This document shows positions 56,380-64,000 of a stretch of DNA of 64,000 nt, piece by piece. Position 1 is the first letter of the stretch. The number at the start of each line of letters is the position of its first letter. The position numbers were made by a program, and so were the translations under genes. Origin of the DNA: Paracoccus methylovorus (GTDB lineage: Bacteria; Pseudomonadota; Alphaproteobacteria; Rhodobacterales; Rhodobacteraceae); assembly GCF_016919705.1 (NCBI RefSeq), contig NZ_CP070369.1, forward strand, positions 310,001 to 374,000. Reading direction: 5' to 3'. The notes beneath the pieces are model-generated. The model was not told where the DNA came from. It saw nothing but the letters and a program-made list of their open reading frames with translations, and ran no database searches.

Positions 56380-57981
56380 ATGCTGCTTGATATCCAGAAC
56401 CTCAAGATCGAGGCACGAACCGACGACGGCTGGACCCCGATCCTGCACGGCGTCGATCTGCAGGTCGCCAAGGGCGAGGTCGTCGGGTTGATCGGCGAAT
56501 CCGGGGCGGGGAAATCGACGCTTGGACTGGCCTCGATGGGCTATGCCGCGCCGGGACTGCGGTTTGCCGGCGGCAAGGTCGTATTCGACGGCACCGACCT
56601 GCTGGCGCTGCCCGATTCCCGACGCAACGCCTTTCGCGGGTGTCGCATCGCCTATGTCGCGCAATCGGCGGCAGCGAGCTTCAATCCCGCATGGCGGCTG
56701 ATCGGACAGTTCTGCGAAGGCCCGAAAATTCACCATACGGCCAAGCGCGCAGAAGCAGAGGCCTTTGCCCGGCAGCTTTACGCCCAGATGCACTTGCCCG
56801 ACCCCGACCATTTTGGCCTGCGCTTTCCGCATCAGGTCTCGGGCGGGCAGTTGCAGCGGGCGATGGTCGCAATGGCGATGGCCTGCCGCCCCGACCTTAT
56901 CGTCTTTGACGAACCGACGACCGCACTGGACGTGACGACGCAGATCGGCGTGCTGGCCGCGATCCGGCAGGCGGTGGAAAACTTCGGTACGGCGGCGATC
57001 TATATCACCCACGACCTTGCCGTCGTCGCCCAGATGGCCGACCGCATCAAGATCATGCGCCACGGCCGCGAGGTCGAAGAGGCGCCGACCCGCCAGATAA
57101 TGCAGGCCCCGCGCGAAGATTATTCTCGTTCGTTGTGGGCTGTGCGCGACTTCCAGAGGCCCGAGCGCGCGCTGCCGCAATCCAGCCACGCGGCGATCCG
57201 CATCGCGGATGTCACGGCGGGCTATGGTTCGGCGCTGGTGCTGAAGGATGTCGAGTTTTCGTTGCCGAAAGGGGCAACGGTGGCGGTCGTCGGCGAATCC
57301 GGTTCGGGAAAATCGACCACGGCGCGCGTCATTACCGGCCTGTTGCCCCCGATCAAGGGCCGGGTCGAGCTGAATGGCCAGACCCTGCCCCCGCGCTTTT
57401 CCGACCGCAGCCGCGAACAGTTGCGGCAGGTGCAGATGATCTATCAAATGGCCGATACCGCACTAAACCCGCGCCAGACCGTCCGCCAGATCCTGTCGCG
57501 CCCGCTGAGCTTTTATACCGACCTGACCGGGCGGGCGCGCGACGAACGGCTGGCGCAGCTTCTGGACCAGATAGAGTTGGATCCCAAGCGTTTCCTCGAC
57601 CGTCTGCCCGGCGAATTGTCGGGGGGACAAAAGCAGCGCATCGGCATTGCCCGCGCGCTGGCAGCCAACCCCGAGGTCATCATCTGCGACGAGGTAACAA
57701 GTGCGTTGGATCAACTGGTATCCGAGGGAATCCTTCGCCTTCTCAGCCGATTGCAGGATGAACAAGGGCTGACCTATATGTTCATCACTCATGACATCTC
57801 CACTGTCCGGGCCATCGCGGACGAGGTTGTCGTCATGCGCCAGGGAGAGGTCATGGATCGTGGTGGCAAGGCCGAGGTCCTGGACCCGCCGCGCCATCCC
57901 TATACGGTCGAACTGCTGGCATCGGTGCCCCAACCCGACCCCGACTGGCTGACCCGCCGCATCGCCGAAGGTGTCGCATGA
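56380..57981 (+). CDS. dipeptide-type ABC transporter ATPase, fused DppD-DppF, carnitine operon
   Basis: A 533-residue double ATPase. Walker A motifs are GESGAGKST (about residue 40) and GESGSGKST (about residue 306). The matching Walker B segments are [12 protein letters not shown] and [11 protein letters not shown], with a signature SGGQ in each half ([15 protein letters not shown]). It parallels the fused ATPase at 14633-16243 along its whole length, which indicates a duplication of the entire importer. It energises the permeases just upstream. Confidence 0.92.
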   Translation: MLLDIQNLKIEARTDDGWTPILHGVDLQVAKGEVVGLIGESGAGKSTLGLASMGYAAPGLRFAGGKVVFDGTDLLALPDSRRNAFRGCRIAYVAQSAAASFNPAWRLIGQFCEGPKIHHTAKRAEAEAFARQLYAQMHLPDPDHFGLRFPHQVSGGQLQRAMVAMAMACRPDLIVFDEPTTALDVTTQIGVLAAIRQAVENFGTAAIYITHDLAVVAQMADRIKIMRHGREVEEAPTRQIMQAPREDYSRSLWAVRDFQRPERALPQSSHAAIRIADVTAGYGSALVLKDVEFSLPKGATVAVVGESGSGKSTTARVITGLLPPIKGRVELNGQTLPPRFSDRSREQLRQVQMIYQMADTALNPRQTVRQILSRPLSFYTDLTGRARDERLAQLLDQIELDPKRFLDRLPGELSGGQKQRIGIARALAANPEVIICDEVTSALDQLVSEGILRLLSRLQDEQGLTYMFITHDISTVRAIADEVVVMRQGEVMDRGGKAEVLDPPRHPYTVELLASVPQPDPDWLTRRIAEGVA

Positions 57982-58862
57982 TCAGCGACCCGCAAGTGCT
58001 GGATTTCATCGCCGCAACAGAAGCCGCCTATCCGGCCGAGGCGAATGGTGCAGGCCCCGATGACAACCGCCGCCATTACGATGCGATGTGCGCAGTGTTT
58101 CGCGGACCGCGTCCAGATGGGCTTCAGGTCGCAGACCACAATATCGGCGGTGTGCGCTGCCGTGTCTATGGGGCGGAAACGCCGGTTTTCGTGCTTTATC
58201 TGCATGGCGGCGGCTTTGTGGTCGGCGGGCTGGATAGTCATGACGACGTCTGTGCGGACATAGCCGATGCGACCGGGTTGCAGGTGATAGCGGTGGATTA
58301 CCGGCTTGCGCCTGAACACCGCTGGCCCGCGCAGCTTGACGATGCCCGCGCAGTCTGGCGGGCTTTGTCCCGGCCGGGCATCGTCGTGGGCGACAGTGCG
58401 GGTGGGGCGCTGACGGCGGCGCTTTGCCTGTCGGAACGGGGGCGCCACGCACCACTTGGGCAGGTGCTGATCTATCCCGGGCTTGGCGGCGACGGCCACG
58501 CGCCGTCCTATACCGAAAATGCCGAGGCCCCGCTGCTAAGAAGCGTGGATATCCTTACCTATCACCGGCTGCTGCATGGTGAGCGTCCGGTCACGGACCC
58601 GCTGGCTCGTCCGTTGCAGGTGGCGGATCTGTCCTGTCTGCCGCCTGCCTTCATAGTGACAGCGGATATCGATCCGCTGCGCGATGACGGGCGCGACTAT
58701 GCTGCCCGGCTGCGCAAGGCGGGCAATACCGTGCATCTGCGCAACGAGGCCGAGTTGCCCCACGGCTACCTGCGCGCGCGCCGCAGCAGCGACAGGGCAA
58801 GGCGCAGCTTTCAGGCGGTTATTGCAAAGATCGCGACCTTGGCCGCGCTGGATCCGCCCTGA
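57978..58862 (+). CDS. alpha/beta hydrolase (HSL family), possible acylcarnitine esterase
   Basis: A 294-residue hydrolase of the hormone-sensitive lipase group. The oxyanion-hole motif is HGGG at residues 76-79, the nucleophile is Ser140 in GDSAGG, and the likely Asp and His lie in VTADIDPLRDDG and ELPHGYLRA. It is the last gene of the carnitine operon, with a four-base overlap to the ATPase. Hydrolysis of O-acylcarnitine esters after uptake would explain both its place and the dipeptide-type (larger-ligand) importer. This is inference. A partial hairpin near 58866-58895 may end the transcript. Confidence 0.8.
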   Translation: MISDPQVLDFIAATEAAYPAEANGAGPDDNRRHYDAMCAVFRGPRPDGLQVADHNIGGVRCRVYGAETPVFVLYLHGGGFVVGGLDSHDDVCADIADATGLQVIAVDYRLAPEHRWPAQLDDARAVWRALSRPGIVVGDSAGGALTAALCLSERGRHAPLGQVLIYPGLGGDGHAPSYTENAEAPLLRSVDILTYHRLLHGERPVTDPLARPLQVADLSCLPPAFIVTADIDPLRDDGRDYAARLRKAGNTVHLRNEAELPHGYLRARRSSDRARRSFQAVIAKIATLAALDPP

Positions 58863-59036
58863 GCTGCTGCCATCCAGCAGTCAAGCAGACAGCCGGATGG
58901 CGCTCTTGATCGTTTGGAACTGGAGGTCCAGTCTATCTTGGCCGGGCCCGCAGATGGGCGTTGCGGCGGCCTGCGACCAGCCTTTCCGGCTTGCGGATCG
59001 GAGGTTTTCTATAATGAAGACGCGCAAGCAGCAGTG

Positions 59037-61100
59037 TCAGCGGCGCCAGCGCGGGGTCGGACGCTTCTTGCGGCCGGGGCGGCGATGCATGCTGTCCGCA
59101 CAGCCGTCGTTCGCTTCATTATGCGGCGGCAGCCTTACCTCTTTCACGAGGTTGGGAAACGAATCGACCTTGTGTGGCAAAGTCATGGCATCGACGAAAA
59201 GCTGCTGGAAATGCGGCTCCAAGGCGGTCTCGATCTTCTCGATACGCTGGACCGTCTGGACGATCTCGCGGCGGCAGTCGCGGTTCAGCAGCGCCATCAT
59301 CGCACCGGTGCCGGCGGCATTGCCGACCGCCCGGACCTCGGACAGGTCGCAGTCGGGGATCAGGCCCAGCACCATCGCATATTTCGGATCGATGAAAGAG
59401 CCGAACGCGCCGGCCAGCCGGATCATATCCACGGCAGCCACGCCCTGCTTTTCCATCAGCAACCGGATGCCGGCATAAAGTGCGGCCTTGGCAAGCTGGA
59501 CCGCGCGTACGTCGTTTTGCGTGACGGTGATCTGTGGGCAACCGTCGTGCAGCAGGTAGGAGAAAGTCCGGCCGTTCGCGACGATGCGCGGGCTGCGCGC
59601 GGCCAGCGCGCCGTCGATGGCACCGTCTTCCGAGACAATGCCGCAAAGATACAGCTCGGCCACCACCTCGACGATTGCCGAACCGCAGGTCCCGGTAACG
59701 CCCAGCCTTACCGCATCCTCCGGGAAACCCGGCTGATCCGACCACAGTTCCGAACCGATGATACGGAAACGAGGCTCCAGCGTTTCGCGGTCGATCCTGA
59801 CCCGCTCGATCGCGCCGGGGGCGGCGCGCTGGCCGGACGAGATTTCCGCGCCCTCGAAAGCCGGGCCGGTGGGTGACGAGGCGGTGATGACACGCTGGCC
59901 GTTGCCAAGGACGATCTCGGCATTGGTGCCGATATCGATAAGAAGCATCATCCGATCCTGCCGGTGCGGGCCCTCGGCCAGCGTGGCTGCGGCGGCATCA
60001 GCCCCGACATGGCCGGCGATGCAGGGCAGCAGGTAGACATGCGCGCCCTCATTGGCCTGCAAGCCGAGTTCGGCTGCCGAAGCATGGATCGCGCCAGAAA
60101 CGGCCAGTGCGAAAGGTGCCTGCCCCAGTTCGGTCGGGTCGATGCCAAGAAACAGGTGATGCATGATCGGGTTGGCCACGAAAACGGCATCAAGGATGTC
60201 GCCCGCGTCCACGCCGCTTTCAGTGCAAACTTGGCCGATCAACCCGTTGACGGCCTCGCGCACGGCCAGGGCCATCGCCTCGCAACCACCCGGGTTCATC
60301 ATCACATAGGAAACGCGGCTCATCAGATCCTCACCGAGACGGATCTGCGGGTTCGATACACCCGAGGATGCGACCACGCGGCCCGACAGCAGCGATAACA
60401 GATGCAGCGCTATGGTGGTCGAGCCGATGTCGCAGGCGATGCCGTAAGCCTTGTTGTGCAGGCCCGGCCAGATGGCGAGAATTTCGGGACGCGCCCCGTT
60501 GTCGTCGTGATGGATCGCGACCGTGACGCCCCAGTTCTTCTTGCGCAGGATCTTCTGGAGCTGCGGCAGCAGCCGCAGCGGCACGGCGGGGTCGTGAATG
60601 CCCCAATCCCTGGTCAGCATTGCCTTCAGCCGGTCAAGATCGCCCAGCGGCTTGTGCATGTCGGGCTTGTCCACCTCGACATAGCATAACCTCACCGCGG
60701 GGTTGCGCTCGATCAGGCGGTCGCTGGCGGCCTTGCGCACCACCTGTGCGTTGACGACCGCATCTTGCGGCACCGCGACCACGAGATCGCCCTGAATGGT
60801 GGCCGAGCAGGAAAGCCGCCTGCCTACCGGCAGGCTGCGTATGCTTTCATAGCGCGCTTCCCGGCCACTCTTGGGCGATATGTGGTCGCAGGAGGAGACG
60901 ATGCCGTGTTTGGCGAAGCCGCCCTCCTGCACCTCGATCTGGCAGCGCCCGCAGGTGGCGCGGCCGCCGCAGACGCTTTCGATATTGACGCCCAGCAGGC
61001 GTGCCGCCTCAAGCAGATTGGTGCCGACCGGAAAGCGCCCGCGCTTGCCCGACGGCATGAACAGGACCAGCGGATCCGTGGGATCAGAGGCGTTGGCCAT
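59037..61100 (-). CDS. corrinoid-protein reductive activase (ASKHA/DUF4445, with N-terminal ferredoxin)
   Basis: A 687-residue protein. An N-terminal [2Fe-2S] ferredoxin domain has Cys44, Cys50, Cys53 and Cys98 (VCGGRATCGRC ... RRLSCSA). The C-terminal ASKHA ATPase half shows the phosphate loops DIGSTTIALHLLSL and LLIDIGTNAEIVLGNG, and AGAFGSFIDPKYAM. These proteins (RamA-related, DUF4445) use ATP to reduce inactive cob(II)alamin on corrinoid proteins of methyltransferase systems. It implies that a corrinoid protein works with this cluster, although none is encoded in the window. It is last of the four-gene minus-strand run. Confidence 0.9.
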   Translation of the reverse strand: MANASDPTDPLVLFMPSGKRGRFPVGTNLLEAARLLGVNIESVCGGRATCGRCQIEVQEGGFAKHGIVSSCDHISPKSGREARYESIRSLPVGRRLSCSATIQGDLVVAVPQDAVVNAQVVRKAASDRLIERNPAVRLCYVEVDKPDMHKPLGDLDRLKAMLTRDWGIHDPAVPLRLLPQLQKILRKKNWGVTVAIHHDDNGARPEILAIWPGLHNKAYGIACDIGSTTIALHLLSLLSGRVVASSGVSNPQIRLGEDLMSRVSYVMMNPGGCEAMALAVREAVNGLIGQVCTESGVDAGDILDAVFVANPIMHHLFLGIDPTELGQAPFALAVSGAIHASAAELGLQANEGAHVYLLPCIAGHVGADAAAATLAEGPHRQDRMMLLIDIGTNAEIVLGNGQRVITASSPTGPAFEGAEISSGQRAAPGAIERVRIDRETLEPRFRIIGSELWSDQPGFPEDAVRLGVTGTCGSAIVEVVAELYLCGIVSEDGAIDGALAARSPRIVANGRTFSYLLHDGCPQITVTQNDVRAVQLAKAALYAGIRLLMEKQGVAAVDMIRLAGAFGSFIDPKYAMVLGLIPDCDLSEVRAVGNAAGTGAMMALLNRDCRREIVQTVQRIEKIETALEPHFQQLFVDAMTLPHKVDSFPNLVKEVRLPPHNEANDGCADSMHRRPGRKKRPTPRWRR

Positions 61101-61115
61101 GGCGTCGGATCACCT

Positions 61116-62063
61116 TCAGCCCTGTGCGCCCAAGCGCGCCCCGCGGCCGCCGCGCCTGCCGCCACCCGCCGCTGGAACCGATGCAGGTGCCGCATGTTCG
61201 CCGGGCCGCAAATCCCTGTAGGTGCGGATCCATGTCGCGCAATCCCGGTCGACACCGGCAAGCACGTCGGCAGAGCGCACGGCCTCCATCTCTTGCGGGC
61301 GGCAAGGGTTCATGATGGCGCTTGTCATGCCCGCGCCGATGACCATGGGGATGAAGCCGGCATTGATAGCGTGGCGATGGGGCAGACCGAATGAGATGTT
61401 GGACAGGCCGCAGGTCGTGTTTACCTTCAGTTCGTCGCGCAGGCGCCGCACCAGCGCGAAAACCTGAAGTCCGGCGTCGCCCAGTGCACCGATCGGCATC
61501 ACCAGCGGATCGACCACCACGTCCTCGGGCTTGATGCCATGATCCATGGCACGCCGGACGATCTTCTGTGCCACCGCGAAACGCACGTCCGGATCCATCG
61601 AGATGCCGGTTTCGTCGTTGGAAATGGCGACGACCGGAACGTCGTATTTCCGCGCCAGCGGCAGGATGGCTTCAAGTTTTTCCTCCTCGCCGGTGACGGA
61701 ATTGATCAAAGGCCGGCCTTTGGCGACCTTTAGCCCGGCCTCGATGGCTGCCGTGACCGAGGAATCGATGGCCAGCGGGACATCGACGAGATCCTGCACG
61801 ATCTGCAACGTCCGGACCATCAGGTCCGGTTCGGTTGCATTGGGATCGACGGCTGTGACGCCGGCATTGATGTCAAGCATGGTCGCACCCGCCGCCACCT
61901 GTTCCAGCGCATCCTTGATGACCGTCTCGAAATTGCCCTCGACCATCTCGGCGGCCAGCTTCTTGCGCCCCGTGGGGTTGATGCGTTCGCCGATGACGCA
62001 GAACGGCCGGTCGAAGCCGATGGCGATTTCCCTTGTCGCAGACGCGACGATGGTGCGGGTCAT
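61116..62063 (-). CDS. methyltetrahydrofolate:corrinoid methyltransferase (pterin-binding, AcsE/MtgA-like)
   Basis: A 315-residue TIM barrel of the pterin-binding family. Motifs are FCVIGERINPTGRKKLA at the N-terminus, MLDINAG near residue 60, PLVMPIGALGD and TCGLSNISFGLP; the Asp and Asn residues in them bind the pterin. It moves methyl between a corrinoid protein and tetrahydrofolate, like AcsE in acetogens and MtgA in glycine betaine users. It is longer than AcsE (about 262) because of a Gly/Arg/Ala-rich C-terminal tail of about 45 residues. ATG 62063 follows GGAGGAAAG. Confidence 0.9.
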   Translation of the reverse strand: MTRTIVASATREIAIGFDRPFCVIGERINPTGRKKLAAEMVEGNFETVIKDALEQVAAGATMLDINAGVTAVDPNATEPDLMVRTLQIVQDLVDVPLAIDSSVTAAIEAGLKVAKGRPLINSVTGEEEKLEAILPLARKYDVPVVAISNDETGISMDPDVRFAVAQKIVRRAMDHGIKPEDVVVDPLVMPIGALGDAGLQVFALVRRLRDELKVNTTCGLSNISFGLPHRHAINAGFIPMVIGAGMTSAIMNPCRPQEMEAVRSADVLAGVDRDCATWIRTYRDLRPGEHAAPASVPAAGGGRRGGRGARLGAQG

Positions 62064-62094
62064 AAATCTTTCCTCCAGAATGTATGAGGCTGCT

Positions 62095-63261
62095 TCATGT
62101 GGTGGGTGCCGAGGGGCCGGGCCCGGCCGCCGCGTCCTCATCCCTGCTGCCGATGTCGCGCAGGATCTGCTGCGGCGTTTCCAGCCGGGTGTCGTGAAGA
62201 ATGTGGTCTAGCCGCCCGGCCATCAGGGCGTCGTCGGCCTTGGGTTCGCGCCGCCATGGCCTGCGGCCTTTCAGGATGCCCGATTCATGGACAATCTCGG
62301 CGACATATTCCTCCTGCCGGTAGGCCATGACGTGAATGCCCGCCACGCCCTCGATCTCTTTCACCTCGTCGATGATGTCGATGCACAGCCGTTTGCCCTC
62401 GCGCTTCTGGTCCACCGCGCCTTCCAGCCGCGCGATCACCGCATCGGGGATATGCACGCCCGGCACGTTGGCGCGCATCCACCGCGCGGTTCTGGCCGAG
62501 GTCAGCGGCCCCACGCCGCACATGATGAAGCATTGCCGGTGCAGGCCCAGATCGCGGACGCGGGCCATGTAGTCGCGAAACATCGAAACGTCGAAACAAT
62601 ACTGGCTCTGCACGAACTGCGCCCCGGCGTCGATCTTCTTGGCGAGCCGCAGCGGCCGGAATTCCCGGGGTGGCGCGAACGGATTGATCGCCGCGCCAAG
62701 GAACATCGCCGGGGGGGTCGTCAGCTTGCGGCCCGACAGGAACCGTTGCCCGTCGCGCATGGTGCGCACGGTTTCCAGCAGTGACATGCAATCGAGGTCG
62801 AAAACCGGCTTGGCACCCGGCTGATCACCCGCCTGTACGCCGTCGCCGGTCAGGCACAGCACGTTCTGCACGCCCATGGCCGCCGCGCCCAGCACGTCGC
62901 CCTGGATCGCAATACGGTTCCGGTCGCGGCACGATATCTGATAGACGGGGGCATAGCCCATGCGGGTTAGTAGCGCGCAGATGCCGACCGACGACATATG
63001 GCAGTTGGCGCCCGAGGCATCGACGGCGTTGATCCCGTCCACCCAGCCGTCGAACACCTTTGCCCGTTCGTAAACGTCTTCCGGATTGGCACTGTCGGGC
63101 GGGTTCAGCTCGGTCGTGACGGCAAATTCGCCGCGCCGCAACACCCTTTCAAGACGCCCGCGCGAGGAATGACCCGGTAGCGGATCAAGCGGCAGATGTG
63201 CGCCGACCGGGTTTTCGTCCTGCTGCGGCAGGTTTTCCCGATCATGTTGCAAGGGCTTCAT
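62095..63261 (-). CDS. metF: 5,10-methylenetetrahydrofolate reductase (MetF family)
   Basis: A 388-residue enzyme: E. coli MetF is about 296. An extra leader of about 50 residues precedes the barrel. The catalytic Glu lies in AVTTELNPPDS, and FAD and folate residues are in SCRDRNRIAIQGDVLGA, FVQSQYCFDVSMF and FIMCGVGPLTS. In methylotrophic clusters it can oxidise methyl-THF back to methylene-THF. ATG 63261 overlaps the stop of the Cys-rich upstream gene by four bases, so the two are a translational pair. Confidence 0.9.
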   Translation of the reverse strand: MKPLQHDRENLPQQDENPVGAHLPLDPLPGHSSRGRLERVLRRGEFAVTTELNPPDSANPEDVYERAKVFDGWVDGINAVDASGANCHMSSVGICALLTRMGYAPVYQISCRDRNRIAIQGDVLGAAAMGVQNVLCLTGDGVQAGDQPGAKPVFDLDCMSLLETVRTMRDGQRFLSGRKLTTPPAMFLGAAINPFAPPREFRPLRLAKKIDAGAQFVQSQYCFDVSMFRDYMARVRDLGLHRQCFIMCGVGPLTSARTARWMRANVPGVHIPDAVIARLEGAVDQKREGKRLCIDIIDEVKEIEGVAGIHVMAYRQEEYVAEIVHESGILKGRRPWRREPKADDALMAGRLDHILHDTRLETPQQILRDIGSRDEDAAAGPGPSAPTT

Positions 63262-63848
63262 GCCGTATCCCCCATCCGGGACCTGTCCTGTTCGGCCGCG
63301 GCTTTTGCGGTCGTACGCAACCATGACGAAGTTTCGAAAAGCGACTGATCAACCGGCTTCTGAACCCGCAATATCAGGTCGCCATGCGTCATATTGCGCG
63401 AGCCCTCCCACGCCTTGACCCAAACGCAGGGCATATCGGGCCTTACCTCGCAATGGCCGCCGGCACGGACGCCGCCGCAGGGACCGTTGCGCAACTGCTT
63501 GGGGCAGTTCATCGGGCAGGACATGCCGGTCGAAGACAGGATGCATTGTCCGCACATGCGGCAGTCGAACAGAACACCCTTTACTCGTTTTTCGATGAAC
63601 CCGATTGGCCTTTCGGCGCGTGAATATCCAATCCTCCCCCATAATGGGTGAAGCGTCAGGAAGACTTTGGCGAAAACGCGATACAATCGTTCAAGGCCAC
63701 GCGAATGACGTACCGACCAAAGGCGTAGCGACCAGCACAGGGGTTGGTGCTTTTGTGGCCAGGGCACCGGAGGCTTGCCGGTATTTGCAGCCGTGATTTG
63801 TCTTTGGCGCGTTGCCGGGACAATCGCAATATTCGTTTTGTCGGTCAT
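63258..63848 (-). CDS. methylenetetrahydrofolate reductase C-terminal domain protein (MetV-like)
   Basis: A 196-residue Cys-rich protein. The conserved block reads CRMCGQCILSSTGMSCPMNC, then CGGVRAGGHCE and MPCVWVKAW, eleven Cys in about 60 residues, probably binding zinc or iron-sulfur. It belongs to the MTHFR C-terminal family (MetV in acetogens), which works with MetF. It is encoded just upstream of metF with a four-base overlap. The start is uncertain: ATG 63848 is used, but an ATG at 63983 would add 45 residues of low confidence. The window ends 152 bases upstream. Confidence 0.85.
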   Translation of the reverse strand: MTDKTNIAIVPATRQRQITAANTGKPPVPWPQKHQPLCWSLRLWSVRHSRGLERLYRVFAKVFLTLHPLWGRIGYSRAERPIGFIEKRVKGVLFDCRMCGQCILSSTGMSCPMNCPKQLRNGPCGGVRAGGHCEVRPDMPCVWVKAWEGSRNMTHGDLILRVQKPVDQSLFETSSWLRTTAKAAAEQDRSRMGDTA

Positions 63849-64000
63849 CCTTTTCCCGCCTGCTGCGATAAGCGCCCTCCGGCGCCCGTGTGAGTGTTCC
63901 CGGTCGGGTAGCTGCAACCGCTTTAGCGGCCTTGGCATTATCCCGGCCATCGGGATCGGCCTTTCCCCATATATCCGGAGCATCGCCGCAAGCGTGTTCG

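Noticed and set aside
58866..58895. Possible terminator after the alpha/beta hydrolase
   Set aside because: The inverted arms are short and interrupted and no T run follows.
1..64000. CRISPR arrays, rRNA and tRNA genes
   Set aside because: No regularly spaced repeats, rRNA-like stretches or cloverleaf-type sequence were seen while reading the gaps; a covariance search was not possible.

Overview
The window is GC-rich, with densely packed overlapping operons (ATGA and GTGA start/stop overlaps are common) and long antisense reading frames that are shadows of real genes. The gene content points to an alphaproteobacterium of the Rhodobacteraceae, most like Paracoccus: a RamB/ScfR-type regulator divergent from aceB-aceA, several TRAP and dipeptide-type ABC importers, GlxA-type regulators beside carnitine genes, and MetE/MetR. 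The assignment is inferred from gene content, not from a database search.

Layout. 1-5.3 kb: the end of a TRAP importer followed by four co-directional genes (dihydroorotate dehydrogenase-like flavoprotein, DUF6282 metal-dependent hydrolase, HpcH/HpaI aldolase, bicupin), probably an uncharacterised catabolic operon. 5.4-6.0 kb: a CcdA/CcdB toxin-antitoxin pair with a near-palindromic operator. 6.1-18.9 kb: a HisC-like aminotransferase, a GlcD-type FAD oxidase, a dipeptide-type ABC importer split into two blocks, a Rieske oxygenase with its reductase, a DoeB-like deacylase, and LysR and GntR regulators. 19.1-24.0 kb: ramB, aceB and aceA (glyoxylate shunt). 24.1-27.4 kb: metE and metR. 27.4-39.4 kb: an accessory, partly decayed stretch with an IS3 remnant, chrA, two broken MFS genes, a cspA operon cut at its start codon, an alcohol dehydrogenase/DUF4186/flavin reductase operon, rsgA, a ruined ABC-F gene, a DHFR-like gene and an arsR-arsC-acr3 operon ending in a truncated arsH-like start. 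39.4-42.8 kb: a second TRAP importer. 43.4-44.3 kb: an aldo/keto reductase.

44.6-63.8 kb is the most coherent part. An acyl-CoA dehydrogenase, an ADP-forming acyl-CoA ligase and a CaiD-like hydratase form a predicted gamma-butyrobetaine/crotonobetaine-to-carnitine branch. A BKACE-type dehydrocarnitine cleavage enzyme and a fused carnitine 3-dehydrogenase/betainyl-CoA thioesterase take carnitine to glycine betaine. They share an operon with a complete ABC importer and an alpha/beta hydrolase that could release carnitine from acylcarnitines. Two GlxA/CdhR-type regulators flank the branch. Directly downstream, on the opposite strand, lie a corrinoid-protein reductive activase (ASKHA), a methyltetrahydrofolate:corrinoid methyltransferase, MetF and a MetV-like cysteine-rich subunit. 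Together these could remove methyl groups from the betaine and oxidise them through tetrahydrofolate. The MttB-type methyltransferase and corrinoid protein needed to complete that step are not in the window and would be expected beyond its right edge.
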